Made by a program: the position numbers and the translations under genes
Part shown: in pieces, positions 1-7,842 of the stretch
Numbering within the stretch: position 1 is the first letter of the stretch
How the letters are laid out: every line of letters starts with the position of its first letter
Assembly: GCF_036227105.1 (NCBI RefSeq)
Contig: NZ_CP109434.1
Span: 253,001 to 317,000, forward strand
Direction: 5' to 3'
Length of the DNA: 64,000 nt
From: Amycolatopsis sp. NBC_01488
GTDB taxonomy: Bacteria; Actinomycetota; Actinomycetes; Mycobacteriales; Pseudonocardiaceae
Notes under the pieces: model-generated
What the model saw: only the letters and a program-made list of their open reading frames with translations
Database searches by the model: none
Told to the model about the DNA's origin: nothing

Positions 1-28
1 GGATGAGCCCGGCCGCGGTGTCAGTCAT
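1..28 (-). CDS. kdpA: KdpA, potassium-transporting ATPase subunit A (N-terminal fragment)
   Basis: Only the first nine codons are inside the window. Read leftward from the ATG at 28-26 they give MTDTAAGLI, which fits the start of actinobacterial KdpA, the potassium-binding membrane subunit of the Kdp pump. A strong GGAGGGG ribosome site lies about 6 nt upstream (33-39 on the minus strand). The position directly after kdpF is the normal kdpFABC order. The call rests mostly on context because so little sequence is present. Confidence 0.7.
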
Positions 29-66
29 TCTTGCCCCTCCGCGGGGGTGAGTACGTCGGGGCGCAT
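25..66 (-). other. 13-codon ORF bridging kdpF and kdpA (possible coupling peptide)
   Basis: The ATG at 66-64 overlaps the kdpF stop codon, and the TGA at 27-25 overlaps the kdpA ATG. This makes a 13-residue reading frame (MRPDVLTPAEGQE) that fills the gap between the two genes. The kdpA ribosome site lies inside it. Translating it would couple kdpF and kdpA translation. It could also be chance, since it is short and not known to me as a conserved peptide. Confidence 0.25.
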
Positions 67-167
67 CAGAATTTCTCCGGCCTGATCAAGGCAACGAACA
101 GGTAGACGAGCAGCCCCAGCGCCAGCAGTCCGCCGACGACGTTGGCCACGGTTCCCGCGCCGCTCAC
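66..167 (-). CDS. kdpF: KdpF, small stabilising subunit of the Kdp potassium ATPase
   Basis: This is a 33-residue single-pass membrane peptide. Its C-terminal half, VGGLLALGLLVYLFVALIRP followed by EKF, matches the KdpF pattern of one hydrophobic helix and a terminal RPEKF. KdpF stabilises the KdpABC complex, the high-affinity potassium pump made under potassium limitation. I chose the GTG at 167-165 because it overlaps the stop of the preceding small gene (GTGA). That gives the usual KdpF length of about 30 residues, whereas a longer frame upstream has no hydrophobic or conserved content. Confidence 0.85.
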   Translation of the reverse strand: MSGAGTVANVVGGLLALGLLVYLFVALIRPEKF

Positions 168-247
168 AGCTTCTCCAGCCCGCGCAGCGCCAACGCGAGC
201 ACCACGAACACGCCGATCAGCAGAACGGCGTAGAGCAAGTCGGCCAC
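164..247 (-). CDS. 27-residue membrane peptide at the head of the kdp operon
   Basis: GTG at 247-245, preceded by a GAGAGGTG ribosome site, opens a 27-residue frame (MADLLYAVLLIGVFVVLALA, then LRGLEKL). It is one transmembrane helix with a short basic tail. The stop overlaps the kdpF start as GTGA, so the two are translationally coupled. Its length and its ending in xxxEKL resemble KdpF (xxxEKF), so it may be a KdpF paralogue or partner. Similar tiny proteins occur ahead of kdpF in other actinomycetes. Its function is not known to me. Confidence 0.65.
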   Translation of the reverse strand: MADLLYAVLLIGVFVVLALALRGLEKL

Positions 248-264
248 AGGCACCTCTCAAGACG

Positions 265-284
265 GGTCACCGGGTTCGGTGACC
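265..284. promoter_or_regulatory. Perfect 8-bp inverted repeat in the kdp leader
   Basis: GGTCACCG at 265-272 and CGGTGACC at 277-284 are perfect inverted repeats separated by GGTT. The site begins 18 bp upstream of the first kdp-operon start codon, so it could be an operator or a 5' UTR hairpin acting on the potassium pump. I see no U-run after it on the minus strand, so it is not a standard terminator. Confidence 0.4.
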
Positions 285-396
285 GGACTCCTTCACCCTG
301 CGGCTCCGGGACCCCATCCCGACCTGCGGCTGACGGCGCCTTGACGCCTTCCTGACACCCATTTACGCGGTCTTTATGGCAGGTGGCGGCCGTCAC

Positions 397-408
397 GCAA
401 ACGTTTGC
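397..408. promoter_or_regulatory. LacI/PurR-type operator palindrome
   Basis: GCAAACGTTTGC at 397-408 is a perfect palindrome matching the core of LacI-family operators; the E. coli PurR consensus has GCAAACGTTTGC at its centre. It lies about 150 bp upstream of the kdp small gene and about 158 bp upstream of asnB, so the controlled gene is uncertain. Asparagine synthase is the more natural target of a purine/nitrogen-type regulator, but that is inference. Confidence 0.45.
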
Positions 409-506
409 CCAGTACTCACCGTATGCAGTTGGTTAGTGACTCGCGACACACCGAGTGACCGAACAAGCGCGGAACGTGCAATTCGGGCAGACAAGATCTT
501 GGGGTC

Positions 507-524
507 GTGTTACACCTGTGTTAC
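507..524 (+). promoter_or_regulatory. GTGTTAC direct repeat with 11-bp period upstream of asnB
   Basis: GTGTTAC occurs at 507-513 and 518-524, one helical turn apart, 43 bp before the asnB start. Direct repeats of this spacing are typical of OmpR-family response regulators. The GTTAC-N6-GTTAC arrangement resembles actinobacterial GlnR sites (gTnAC-n6-GaAAC), which would fit a nitrogen-metabolism gene. Which regulator binds is not shown by the sequence. Confidence 0.4.
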
Positions 525-566
525 CGATAGTTGTATCAGCTAAGCAAATTCAGGGAGGGGTTCACT

Positions 567-2408
567 ATGTGCGGTATCGCCGGCTGGGTTTCCTACGACG
601 CCGACCTCACCCGCCGCCAGGACGTGGTCGACGCCATGACGGCGACCATGTCCTGCCGCGGCCCGGACGACGAGGGCACCTGGGTCCGCGAGCACGTCGC
701 GCTCGGGCACCGGCGCCTGGCCATCATCGACCTGCCCGGCGGCCGTCAGCCGATGTCCGTGCACACGCCGAACGGCGACGTCGCGATGGTCTACAGCGGC
801 GAGGCCTACAACTTCACCGAGCTGAAGGAAGAGCTGACGAAGCTCGGCCACCAGTGGGAGACCGACAGCGACACCGAGGTCGTGCTGCACGGCTACCTGC
901 AGTGGGGCGACGAGGTCGTCGACCACCTCAACGGCATGTACGCGTTCGCGATCTGGGACGAGCGCGACGACCGGCTCGTCATGATCCGCGACCGGATGGG
1001 CATCAAGCCGTTCTACTACTACCCGACCCCCGACGGCGTCCTGTTCGGGTCGGAGCCGAAGGCCATCCTGGCGAACCCCCTCGCGAAGAAGGTCGTCGAC
1101 CTCGACGGCTTCCGCGAGCTGGCCGGCTTCACCAAGCGCCCCGGCTGGTCGCTGTGGAAGGACATGCGCGAGGTCGAGCCGGGCACGCTCGTCACCGTGT
1201 CCCGCGAGGGCATCAGGACGCGCACCTACTGGAAGCTGGACGCGAAGCAGCACACCGACGACCAGGAGACGACGGTCGCGCGCGTCCGCGAGCTGATGAC
1301 CGACATCGTGCACCGCCAGCTCGTCGCGGACGTCCCGCGGTGCGTGCTGCTCTCCGGCGGGCTCGACTCGAGCGCCGTCGCCGGGCTCGCCGCCGCGCGG
1401 CTGGCCGAGCAGGGCGAGCAGCTGCGGACGTTCTCGGTCGACTTCTTCGGCCAGGAAGAGAACTTCAAGCCGGACGAGATGCGCGACACGGCGGACTCGC
1501 CGTTCGTCCGCGACGTCGCCCAGCTGGTCGACTCCGCGCACGAAGACGTCATGCTGAACCCGGCCGACCTGACCGACCCCGAGGTCCGGCGCGCGGTGCT
1601 GCGCGCCCGCGACATCCCGGCCGGGCTCGGTGACATGGACACGTCGCTGTACCTGCTGTTCAAGGCGATCCGCGGCCAGTCGACGGTGGCGCTCTCGGGC
1701 GAGTCGGCCGACGAGGTGTTCGGCGGTTACCGCTGGTTCCACGACGAGAAGGCCGTCAACGCGGACACGTTCCCGTGGCTGGCGTTCCGCACGTCGATGA
1801 TGGACGAACGGGCGTCGCTGTACACGCCGGAACTGGTGCAGAAGCTCGACGTCGAGTCCTACATCGCCGACCAGTACCAGACGGCGGTTTCGTCGGTGGA
1901 GCACCTCGACGGTGAATCCGCGGTCGAGGCGCGGATGCGGACGATCTGCAACCTGCACCTGACCCGGTTCGTGCGGATGCTGCTCGACCGCAAGGACCGC
2001 GCGTCGATGGCGGTGGGGCTGGAGGTCCGCGTGCCGTTCTGCGACCACCGGCTGGTCGAGTACGTCTACAACACGCCGTGGTCGCTGAAGACGTTCGACG
2101 GCCGGGAGAAGAGCCTCCTGCGGCACGCGACCAAGCACGTGCTGCCGGAGTCGGTGGCCCAGCGGGTGAAGAGCCCGTACCCCTCGACGCAGGACCCGGG
2201 CTACGCGGCGGCGCTGCAGCAGCAGGTCAAGGAGGTCCTGGCCGAGCCGGGGCACGAGGTGTTCGGCCTGGTCGACAAGGCCTGGGCGCACCGCGCGTCC
2301 GAAGTGGACTCGGCGACCATGGCCCCGGCGATGCGCATCGGCCTGGACCGGCTGCTCGACCTGTACCACTGGATCGAGATGTACCAGCCCACGCTCGAAC
2401 TCTCTTGA
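567..2408 (+). CDS. asnB: Asparagine synthase (glutamine-hydrolysing)
   Basis: This 613-residue enzyme makes asparagine from aspartate, glutamine and ATP. The start is fixed because the glutaminase nucleophile must be Cys2: the ATG at 567 gives MCGIAGW, and the GGGAGGGG ribosome site is at 553-560. The N-terminal class II amidotransferase domain (about residues 2-210) has RGPDDEG and GHRRLAIID. The synthetase domain has the ATP-pyrophosphatase loop SGGLDSS from residue 263, and later SGESADEVFGGY. The length is typical. It stands alone rather than in a peptide cluster, so a housekeeping or nitrogen-assimilation role is likely. Direct repeats and a LacI-type palindrome lie upstream. Confidence 0.93.
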   Translation: MCGIAGWVSYDADLTRRQDVVDAMTATMSCRGPDDEGTWVREHVALGHRRLAIIDLPGGRQPMSVHTPNGDVAMVYSGEAYNFTELKEELTKLGHQWETDSDTEVVLHGYLQWGDEVVDHLNGMYAFAIWDERDDRLVMIRDRMGIKPFYYYPTPDGVLFGSEPKAILANPLAKKVVDLDGFRELAGFTKRPGWSLWKDMREVEPGTLVTVSREGIRTRTYWKLDAKQHTDDQETTVARVRELMTDIVHRQLVADVPRCVLLSGGLDSSAVAGLAAARLAEQGEQLRTFSVDFFGQEENFKPDEMRDTADSPFVRDVAQLVDSAHEDVMLNPADLTDPEVRRAVLRARDIPAGLGDMDTSLYLLFKAIRGQSTVALSGESADEVFGGYRWFHDEKAVNADTFPWLAFRTSMMDERASLYTPELVQKLDVESYIADQYQTAVSSVEHLDGESAVEARMRTICNLHLTRFVRMLLDRKDRASMAVGLEVRVPFCDHRLVEYVYNTPWSLKTFDGREKSLLRHATKHVLPESVAQRVKSPYPSTQDPGYAAALQQQVKEVLAEPGHEVFGLVDKAWAHRASEVDSATMAPAMRIGLDRLLDLYHWIEMYQPTLELS

Positions 2409-2442
2409 CTTCAAGTGCCCTCGAGGTGTGAGCCTGGGCGGC

Positions 2443-2751
2443 ATGAAGGTGCTGCTGTTCGGCCGCAACCCGGCCACGGTCTCGAGGGTGACGGCGGCGC
2501 TGTCCGCGGCGGGTCTCGCCGCGGACGGCGTCGCTTCGGAGGAAGCGGTGTTGACGCGCCTGGGCTTGGTCGACGCCCTGGTGCTGGGCGCAGGGGTGGT
2601 GGGTTCGCTGCGGGAGCGCGTCACCGCTGCGGCGGTGCGGCACGGGGTGGTGTGGGTTCAGGGTCCGCACATTCTCCCGGAGCGGGACGCGCTGGAGTAC
2701 GTGCGGACGGAGATCCTGCCGCGGCTGGTCGTGAGTGGGAAACAGGGTTAG
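2443..2751 (+). CDS. Small hypothetical protein downstream of asnB
   Basis: This is a 102-residue protein I cannot assign. It begins MKVLLFGRNPATVSRVTAAL and alternates predicted beta strands and helices (VLLFG, ALVLGAG, VVWVQG), like a small Rossmann or receiver-type fold. It has no catalytic motif I recognise and no membrane segment. The ATG at 2443 is preferred over the GTG at 2428 because the MKVLLFG strand is the natural beginning. It lies 34 bp after asnB and is probably co-transcribed. Its last codons (VVSGKQG) are encoded by the left arm of the terminator hairpin at 2731-2770, so the C-terminus is fixed by the terminator sequence. Confidence 0.6.
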   Translation: MKVLLFGRNPATVSRVTAALSAAGLAADGVASEEAVLTRLGLVDALVLGAGVVGSLRERVTAAAVRHGVVWVQGPHILPERDALEYVRTEILPRLVVSGKQG

Positions 2752-2770
2752 AACCCTGTTTCCCACTCAC
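2731..2770. terminator. Bidirectional hairpin between convergent genes
   Basis: GTGAGTGGGAAACAGGGTT at 2731-2749 and its exact complement at 2752-2770 form a 19-bp perfect stem around a 2-nt centre. It lies between the convergent asnB-side gene and iolG, and both coding regions end inside the stem. The core GTGAGTG-GAAACAG recurs in the hairpin at 56282-56329, so this is probably a reusable genomic terminator element. Confidence 0.8.
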
Positions 2771-3777
2771 GAGGACGCTTGGCGGCGGACCTCCGCGAGG
2801 CCCACCGGACGTCGTTCGCGGCGGGACAGCTCGCACGCTTCAGCGATGTAGAACGCCTCCAGCGCGTCCGCCGCGACGCACGGCGAAGGCGCCCGGCCCG
2901 CGACGACGTCCAGGAACGCTCGCAGCTCCGTCGTGTACGCCGGGCGGAAGCGCTCCATGAACCCCGGGTACGCCGGCCCGGGCAGCGGCGCCACCCCTGG
3001 CTCCACCGAGCGCAGCGGCGCCCGGTCGTCCAGGCCGACCACGACACCCGACACCGAGCCGAGGACGTCGAGGCGGACGTCGTAGCCCGCGCCGTTGTAG
3101 CGGGTCAGGGACACCGTCGCCAGCGTGCCGTCGTCCAGGGTCAGCGTCGCGGCCGCCGTGTCGACGTCGCCTGCGTCCGCGAAGAACCGCTCGCCGCGGT
3201 TGGCGCCGATCGCGTACACCTCGGCCACCTCGCGGCCGCTGACCCAGCGGATGATGTCGAAGTCGTGGACGCCGCAGTCGCGGAACAGCCCGCCCGAATG
3301 GGCGACGTACTCGGCCGGCGGGGGCGCCGGGTCGAACGTCGTCGCGCGCAGGGTGTGCAGCCAGCCCAGCTCGCCTGACGCGACCGCCGCCTTCGCCGCC
3401 GCGTAGCCCGCGTCGAAGCGGCGCTGGAAGCCGATCTGGACCGGCACGTCCGAGGCGTCGATGCGGTCGATCACGGCGAGGGTGCCGGGGATGTCCGCGG
3501 CTACCGGCTTTTCGCAGAACACCGGGATACCCGCGTCGACCGCCGCGATGATCAGGCCGGGGTGCGCGTCGGTCGCTGCCGTGACGACCAGTCCGTCGAG
3601 ACCCGCGGCGAACAGCTCCTCGAGGGAGGTCGCCTCGACGCCCAGCTTCGCGGCGGCGGACGCGGCTCGCGCGGTGTCGACGTCGGCCACGACGACCGAC
3701 TCGACCTCCTCGAACCCCTTGAGCGTCTCCGCGTGCGCGGTGCCGATCCGGCCGGTGCCCGCCAGTCCCAACCTCAT
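2767..3777 (-). CDS. iolG: Gfo/Idh/MocA-family dehydrogenase, probable inositol 2-dehydrogenase
   Basis: This 336-residue NAD-dependent oxidoreductase probably oxidises myo-inositol to 2-keto-myo-inositol, the first step of inositol use. The N-terminal Rossmann fold starts MRLGLAGTGRIGTAHAETL (GxGxxG). FCEKPVA near residue 90 carries the conserved EKP lysine. FRDCGVHDFDIIRW near residues 168-181 carries the catalytic Asp/His region of the family. It overlaps the LacI regulator by 4 bp (ATGA) and so is co-transcribed with it, divergent from the other iol genes. The family is broad, so scyllo- or D-chiro-inositol, or another polyol, remains possible. Confidence 0.78.
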   Translation of the reverse strand: MRLGLAGTGRIGTAHAETLKGFEEVESVVVADVDTARAASAAAKLGVEATSLEELFAAGLDGLVVTAATDAHPGLIIAAVDAGIPVFCEKPVAADIPGTLAVIDRIDASDVPVQIGFQRRFDAGYAAAKAAVASGELGWLHTLRATTFDPAPPPAEYVAHSGGLFRDCGVHDFDIIRWVSGREVAEVYAIGANRGERFFADAGDVDTAAATLTLDDGTLATVSLTRYNGAGYDVRLDVLGSVSGVVVGLDDRAPLRSVEPGVAPLPGPAYPGFMERFRPAYTTELRAFLDVVAGRAPSPCVAADALEAFYIAEACELSRRERRPVGLAEVRRQASS

Positions 3778-4793
3778 CGTGAATGCCCTCCTGTCACAGA
3801 AATCCCGGCGGTGGTCGCGCGGACCACCAAAGACGGGTGCAGCAGGTGCCGGACCGGCTCGGTCCGCTCACCCCGCACCCGCTCGATCAGCGCTTCGAAG
3901 GCCAGGCGGCCCATTTCGGTGCGCGGTTGGTCCACTGTGGTCAGTGAAAGGTGCCGCAGTGCCGCCAAAGACGTGTTGTCGTAGCCGACGACCGAGACGT
4001 CCTCGGGCACGCGCAGCCCTGCTTCCTCGAGAGCCGAGATCGCGCCGACGGCGTTGAAGTCGTTGCCCGCCACCAAACCCGTCGGCAGCTCGGCGCGCGA
4101 ATACGTCGCCAGCAGCTCCCGCACGGACTTCTCGCCCGCGGTGTCGGTGTGCTCGCTGCGCACGACGATCGGTTCGAGGCCGTGCCGCCGCATCGCCGCC
4201 TGGAACCCGCGACGACGCTGGGCCGCCCCGGCCGCGCCGCCGCCGTCGAGGTGCGCGATGCGCCGGTGCCCGAGGGCCGCGAGGTGGTCGACGGCCAGCG
4301 CCGACCCCGCCTCGCCGTCGTCGTTCACGGTGTCCACACCGGACGCTCGCGACGTCCGGGACACCAGCACCACCGGGCACTGCCGGGCGGCGGCTTCGAT
4401 GGCCGACGCGGGCACGACCGGCGAGAGCAGGATGACCCCCGCCGGCCGGAAGGAAAGCAGGCTGCGCAAGGCGTTCCCCTCGCGCGCGGGACTGCGGCCG
4501 CCGGTGTTGAGGACGAGGTCGAAGCCCGCGGCCTGCGCGGCCGCGTCCAATCCCTCGACGACATCGGCGAAGAAGGCGTTGCGCAGGTCGTTGACCATCA
4601 CGCCGAGCACCGTGGACGTCCGGCTGGCCAGGGACCGCGCCATGACGTGCGGCTGGTAGCCGAGTTCTTCCGCCGCCCGCAGGACGGCCGCGCGCCGGGC
4701 GTCGGAGACCTTCGGTGAATTCCTCATCACCAGGGAGACCAGTGCGCGGGAAACCCCCGCCCGCGCGGCGACGTCCTCCATCGTCGGACGCAT
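3774..4793 (-). CDS. LacI-family transcriptional regulator of the inositol locus
   Basis: This is a 339-residue repressor with an N-terminal helix-turn-helix (MEDVAARAGVSRALVSLVMR) and a periplasmic-binding-protein-like sensor domain ending near SLVVRATT. I chose the ATG at 4793 because the GGGGAGG ribosome site lies about 8 nt before it; the GTG at 4802 abuts that site. It is divergent from the iol operon, with two TAGAGCGCTC palindromes between them, so it most likely represses both directions until an inositol-derived inducer binds. It overlaps iolG by 4 bp. The inducer is inferred from context only. Confidence 0.85.
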   Translation of the reverse strand: MRPTMEDVAARAGVSRALVSLVMRNSPKVSDARRAAVLRAAEELGYQPHVMARSLASRTSTVLGVMVNDLRNAFFADVVEGLDAAAQAAGFDLVLNTGGRSPAREGNALRSLLSFRPAGVILLSPVVPASAIEAAARQCPVVLVSRTSRASGVDTVNDDGEAGSALAVDHLAALGHRRIAHLDGGGAAGAAQRRRGFQAAMRRHGLEPIVVRSEHTDTAGEKSVRELLATYSRAELPTGLVAGNDFNAVGAISALEEAGLRVPEDVSVVGYDNTSLAALRHLSLTTVDQPRTEMGRLAFEALIERVRGERTEPVRHLLHPSLVVRATTAGISVTGGHSR

Positions 4794-4854
4794 GCGGCGC
4801 ACCTCCCCTGATCACCGGAAACTCGGCCTTGACTTGGTGTGACGGACGCTACAA

Positions 4855-4886
4855 GATTAGAGCGCTCTAATCAATAGAGCGCTCCA
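4855..4886. promoter_or_regulatory. Tandem LacI-type operators of the iol locus
   Basis: GATTAGAGCGCTCTAATC at 4855-4872 is a perfect 18-bp palindrome with the central CG typical of LacI-family sites. A second copy, TAGAGCGCTCCA at 4875-4886, differs from TAGAGCGCTCTA at one position. Their centres are about 17 bp apart, in the gap between the lacI and iolE starts, overlapping the expected promoters of both transcripts. Confidence 0.8.
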
Positions 4887-4907
4887 ACGGACCAACGGAG
4901 GCCCCTT

Positions 4908-5786
4908 GTGACAGCGACGATCCGCGTAGCCGCCGCGCCGATCTCTTGGGGTGTCTGCGAAGTCCCGGGCTGGGGCCGGGTGCTGGACGCGGCGACCGTG
5001 CTCGGGGAGATGGCGGCGCTCGGGGTCCAAGCCACCGAACTGGGCCCGCCCGGGTACCTCCCGCGCGACCCGGCCGAACTGCGCGAGCTGCTGGGGCAGC
5101 ACGGCCTGACGCTCGTCGGCGGCTTCCTCGCCGTCGTCCTCCACGAAAATCAGGAAGACGCCCTCAAGGAAGCCGAAGAGTCCGCCGCCCTGTTCGCCGC
5201 GTGCGGCGGTGACGTGCTGGTGCTCGCCGCCGCGACCGGGCTCGACGGCTACGACGACCGCCCGAAGCTCACCGACGCCGAATGGGCGACGCTCATCGCA
5301 ACCGCCGCCAAGATCCGTGACATCGCCGCCGCTCACGGCCTGCGCACCGTGCTGCACCCGCACGTCGGGACGCACGTCGAGCAGCAGGCCGAGGTCGAGC
5401 GCTTCCTCGCCGATTCCGATCTCGGCTTGTGCCTCGACACCGGGCACCTGATGATCGGCGGGACGGATCCGGTCGAGCTGGCCAAGCGGTATCCCGAACG
5501 GGTGGGGCACGTGCATCTGAAGGACGTCCGAGAAGACCTGGCGGCCGAGGTCCGCAGCGGTCGGCTCGGGTACACCGACGCGGTCGGGCGGGGCATCTAC
5601 ACCCCGCTCGGCGCGGGGGACGTGGACGTGGCGTCGATGGTGCGCTCCGTCCAGGCGGCCGGCTACGACGGCTGGTACGTCCTCGAACAGGACACCGCCC
5701 TCGGCGACTCGAGCCCCGACGACACACCGCGGCGGGACACCGAGCGCAGCCTGGCCCACCTCGCGAAGATCATCGACTCCCTGTAA
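4908..5786 (+). CDS. iolE: IolE-like sugar isomerase/dehydratase (2-keto-myo-inositol dehydratase)
   Basis: This is a 292-residue TIM-barrel protein of the xylose-isomerase-like (AP endonuclease 2) superfamily. The N-terminus VAAAPISWGVCEVPGWG is close to the APISWGVCEVPGW signature of inosose dehydratases, which convert 2-keto-myo-inositol to a dione. CLDTGHLMIGG and GHVHLKDVR supply metal-binding Glu/Asp/His residues of the barrel. The GTG start at 4908 has GGAGG 7 nt upstream. It is the first gene of the iol operon. An inosose isomerase (IolI/IolH type) is the alternative; context favours a step just after IolG. Confidence 0.75.
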   Translation: MTATIRVAAAPISWGVCEVPGWGRVLDAATVLGEMAALGVQATELGPPGYLPRDPAELRELLGQHGLTLVGGFLAVVLHENQEDALKEAEESAALFAACGGDVLVLAAATGLDGYDDRPKLTDAEWATLIATAAKIRDIAAAHGLRTVLHPHVGTHVEQQAEVERFLADSDLGLCLDTGHLMIGGTDPVELAKRYPERVGHVHLKDVREDLAAEVRSGRLGYTDAVGRGIYTPLGAGDVDVASMVRSVQAAGYDGWYVLEQDTALGDSSPDDTPRRDTERSLAHLAKIIDSL

Positions 5787-5806
5787 TCGGTCCCAAAGGA
5801 GTGACT

Positions 5807-6802
5807 GTGTTCTCTTTCAAGAAGCTGGCCGGAGTGGCGGCGATCGCCGCCGCCGGGCTGGTCCTCTCCGCCTGCAGCGGCCCGAGCGCCGACAACTCGA
5901 ACAGCAGCGCCAGCTCTCCGGCCCCGGCGGCGCCGAGTTCGGGCGGTCCGTTGAAGGTCGCCGTCGTCACCCACGGCAGCGCCGGTGACGCCTTCTGGAA
6001 CGTCGTCAAGAACGGCGCCCAGCAGGCGGGCAAGGACCTGAACGTCGGCGTCGACTACTACTCCGACGGTGACCCGGGCAACCAGGCCAAGCTGATCGAC
6101 AACGCCGTCGCGCAGAAGGTCGGCGGCCTGGTCGTCTCGATGGCGAACCCGCAGGCGCTGCAGACGTCGATCCAGAACGCGGTCAAGGCCGGCATCCCGG
6201 TGGTCACCATCAACTCCGGCGAGGACTCCAGCGCGGCGTTCGGCGCGATCGCGCACGTCGGGCAGAGCGAGGGCCTCGCGGGCCAGGGCGCGGGCCAGCG
6301 GCTCAAGGCGGCCGGCAAGACGAAGTTGCTGTGCGTCATCCACGAAGCCGGCAACATCGGCCAGAACCAGCGCTGCGACGGCGCGAAGCAGACCTTCGGC
6401 AACGTCACCACGCTGCAGGTCGACATCTCGAACCCGACCGACGCGCAGTCGCGGATCCGCGGCGCGCTGCAGTCCGACCCGTCGATCGACGCGGTGCTCG
6501 CGCTGAACTCGCAGGTCGCGGCCCGCGCGGTGAGCGCGGCGAAGGAAGCGAACTCGAAGGCCCAGGTGGCGACGTTCGACCTGAACGCCGACGTCGTCGC
6601 GGCCATCAAGGACGGCAGCATCCTCTTCGCCGTCGACCAGCAGCAGTACGAGCAGGGCTACCTGCCGATCGTGTTCCTCAAGCTGTACAAGGAGAACGGC
6701 AACACCATCGGTGGCGGCCACCCGGTGCAGACCGGCCCCGGCTTCGTCGACAAGACCAACATCGACACCGTGGCCCCGTACGCGCAGCGCGGCACGCGAT
6801 GA
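5807..6802 (+). CDS. Sugar ABC transporter substrate-binding lipoprotein (inositol uptake)
   Basis: This is a 331-residue secreted lipoprotein. Its signal peptide ends in the lipobox LSAC at about residue 23, followed by a Ser/Ala/Pro-rich linker and a type I periplasmic-binding domain ([20 protein letters not shown]). That domain is of the ribose/inositol-binding class. The GTG at 5807 is preferred because AAAGGAG lies just upstream; a GTG at 5801 would overlap the ribosome site. It overlaps the permease gene by 4 bp. Its position between iolE and iolC points to inositol as ligand. Confidence 0.82.
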   Translation: MFSFKKLAGVAAIAAAGLVLSACSGPSADNSNSSASSPAPAAPSSGGPLKVAVVTHGSAGDAFWNVVKNGAQQAGKDLNVGVDYYSDGDPGNQAKLIDNAVAQKVGGLVVSMANPQALQTSIQNAVKAGIPVVTINSGEDSSAAFGAIAHVGQSEGLAGQGAGQRLKAAGKTKLLCVIHEAGNIGQNQRCDGAKQTFGNVTTLQVDISNPTDAQSRIRGALQSDPSIDAVLALNSQVAARAVSAAKEANSKAQVATFDLNADVVAAIKDGSILFAVDQQQYEQGYLPIVFLKLYKENGNTIGGGHPVQTGPGFVDKTNIDTVAPYAQRGTR

Positions 6803-7842
6803 CCGCAGCCATCCAGGCACAGCCCGACGAACGCGTCGCCAAGAAGAGCCTGACCGATCGATTGGTGGTCCGGCCCGAGATCGGCGCGCTGCTGGGCGCC
6901 GTGCTCGTGTTCGTGTTCTTCTCCGTCGTCACCGGCCAGTTCCTCAGCCCGCTGGGCGTGGCGACCTGGCTCGACGACTCGTCGACGCTGGGCATCATGG
7001 CCGTCGTGGTCGCGCTGCTCATGGTCGGCGGCGAGTTCGACCTCTCCGCCGGCGTCATGACGGCGTCGACGTCGCTGGTCACGGCGATCCTGGCGACGCA
7101 GGCGGGCTGGAACGTCTGGCTCGCGCTGCTGGTCTCGCTGGCCTTCGCCCTCGGCGTCGGCGCGTTCAACGGCTGGCTGGTGATGAAGACCGGACTGCCC
7201 AGCTTCATCGTCACGCTCGGGTCGTTCCTCGCGCTGCAGGGACTCAACCTCGGCGTGACGCGGCTGATCACCAACACCGTCCAGGTCTCGGGGATGCGCT
7301 CGACCAGCGGCTACGAGTCGGCGGGCGGCCTGTTCGCGTCCACCTTCGACATCGGCGGCACGGAGTTCCAGTCGTCGATCATCTGGTGGATCGTCGTCAC
7401 GGCCATCGCCGCGTGGCTGCTGGTGCGCACGCGCTTCGGCAACTGGATCTTCGCGGTCGGCGGGTCGCAGGTGTCGGCCCGCTCGGTCGGCGTGCCGGTG
7501 GTGCGCACGAAGATCCTGCTGTTCATGGGCACCGCGCTCGGCGCGTGGCTGGTGGGCTCGATCAACATCCTGCGGTTCGCGAGCGTGCAGGCGAACCAGG
7601 GCATCGGGCTGGAGTTCCAGTACATCATCGCGGCGGTGATCGGCGGCTGCCTGCTCACCGGCGGGTTCGGTTCGGCGGTGGGCGCGGCGATCGGCGCGCT
7701 GATCTTCGGCATGGCGCGCCAGGGCATCGTGTTCGCGCAGTGGAACAGCGACTGGTTCATGCTGTTCCTCGGGATCATGCTGCTGGCCGCGGTCCTGGTC
7801 AACAACGCCTTCCGGCGCCGCGCGGAAAGGGTCCGCCGATGA
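6799..7842 (+). CDS. Sugar ABC transporter permease (RbsC/IatP type)
   Basis: This is a 347-residue membrane protein with about 8-10 hydrophobic segments, of the ribose-type permease family. It has [13 protein letters not shown] early on and the conserved loop [11 protein letters not shown] around residues 213-223. It begins at the ATG overlapping the binding-protein stop (ATGA at 6799-6802) and itself overlaps the ATPase gene by 4 bp. It is predicted to form the membrane channel of the inositol importer. Confidence 0.85.
   Translation: MTAAIQAQPDERVAKKSLTDRLVVRPEIGALLGAVLVFVFFSVVTGQFLSPLGVATWLDDSSTLGIMAVVVALLMVGGEFDLSAGVMTASTSLVTAILATQAGWNVWLALLVSLAFALGVGAFNGWLVMKTGLPSFIVTLGSFLALQGLNLGVTRLITNTVQVSGMRSTSGYESAGGLFASTFDIGGTEFQSSIIWWIVVTAIAAWLLVRTRFGNWIFAVGGSQVSARSVGVPVVRTKILLFMGTALGAWLVGSINILRFASVQANQGIGLEFQYIIAAVIGGCLLTGGFGSAVGAAIGALIFGMARQGIVFAQWNSDWFMLFLGIMLLAAVLVNNAFRRRAERVRR

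Larger units (their letters stand above)
248..566. other. Divergent promoter region between the kdp operon and asnB
   Basis: This is 319 bp without a convincing gene. From left to right it holds the kdp leader inverted repeat (265-284), a perfect 12-bp palindrome of LacI/PurR type (397-408), and an 11-bp-period direct repeat (507-524) close to asnB. The AT content rises near 360-430 and 515-550, as expected of promoters. A GGGAGGGG ribosome site sits at 553-560. Confidence 0.6.

Noticed and set aside
540..2624. A 694-codon open frame on the minus strand opposite asnB, and similar long antisense frames opposite many genes
   Set aside because: High GC keeps antisense frames open. Their translations are Arg/Ala/Gly-rich with no family motif, while the opposite strand carries clear conserved proteins.
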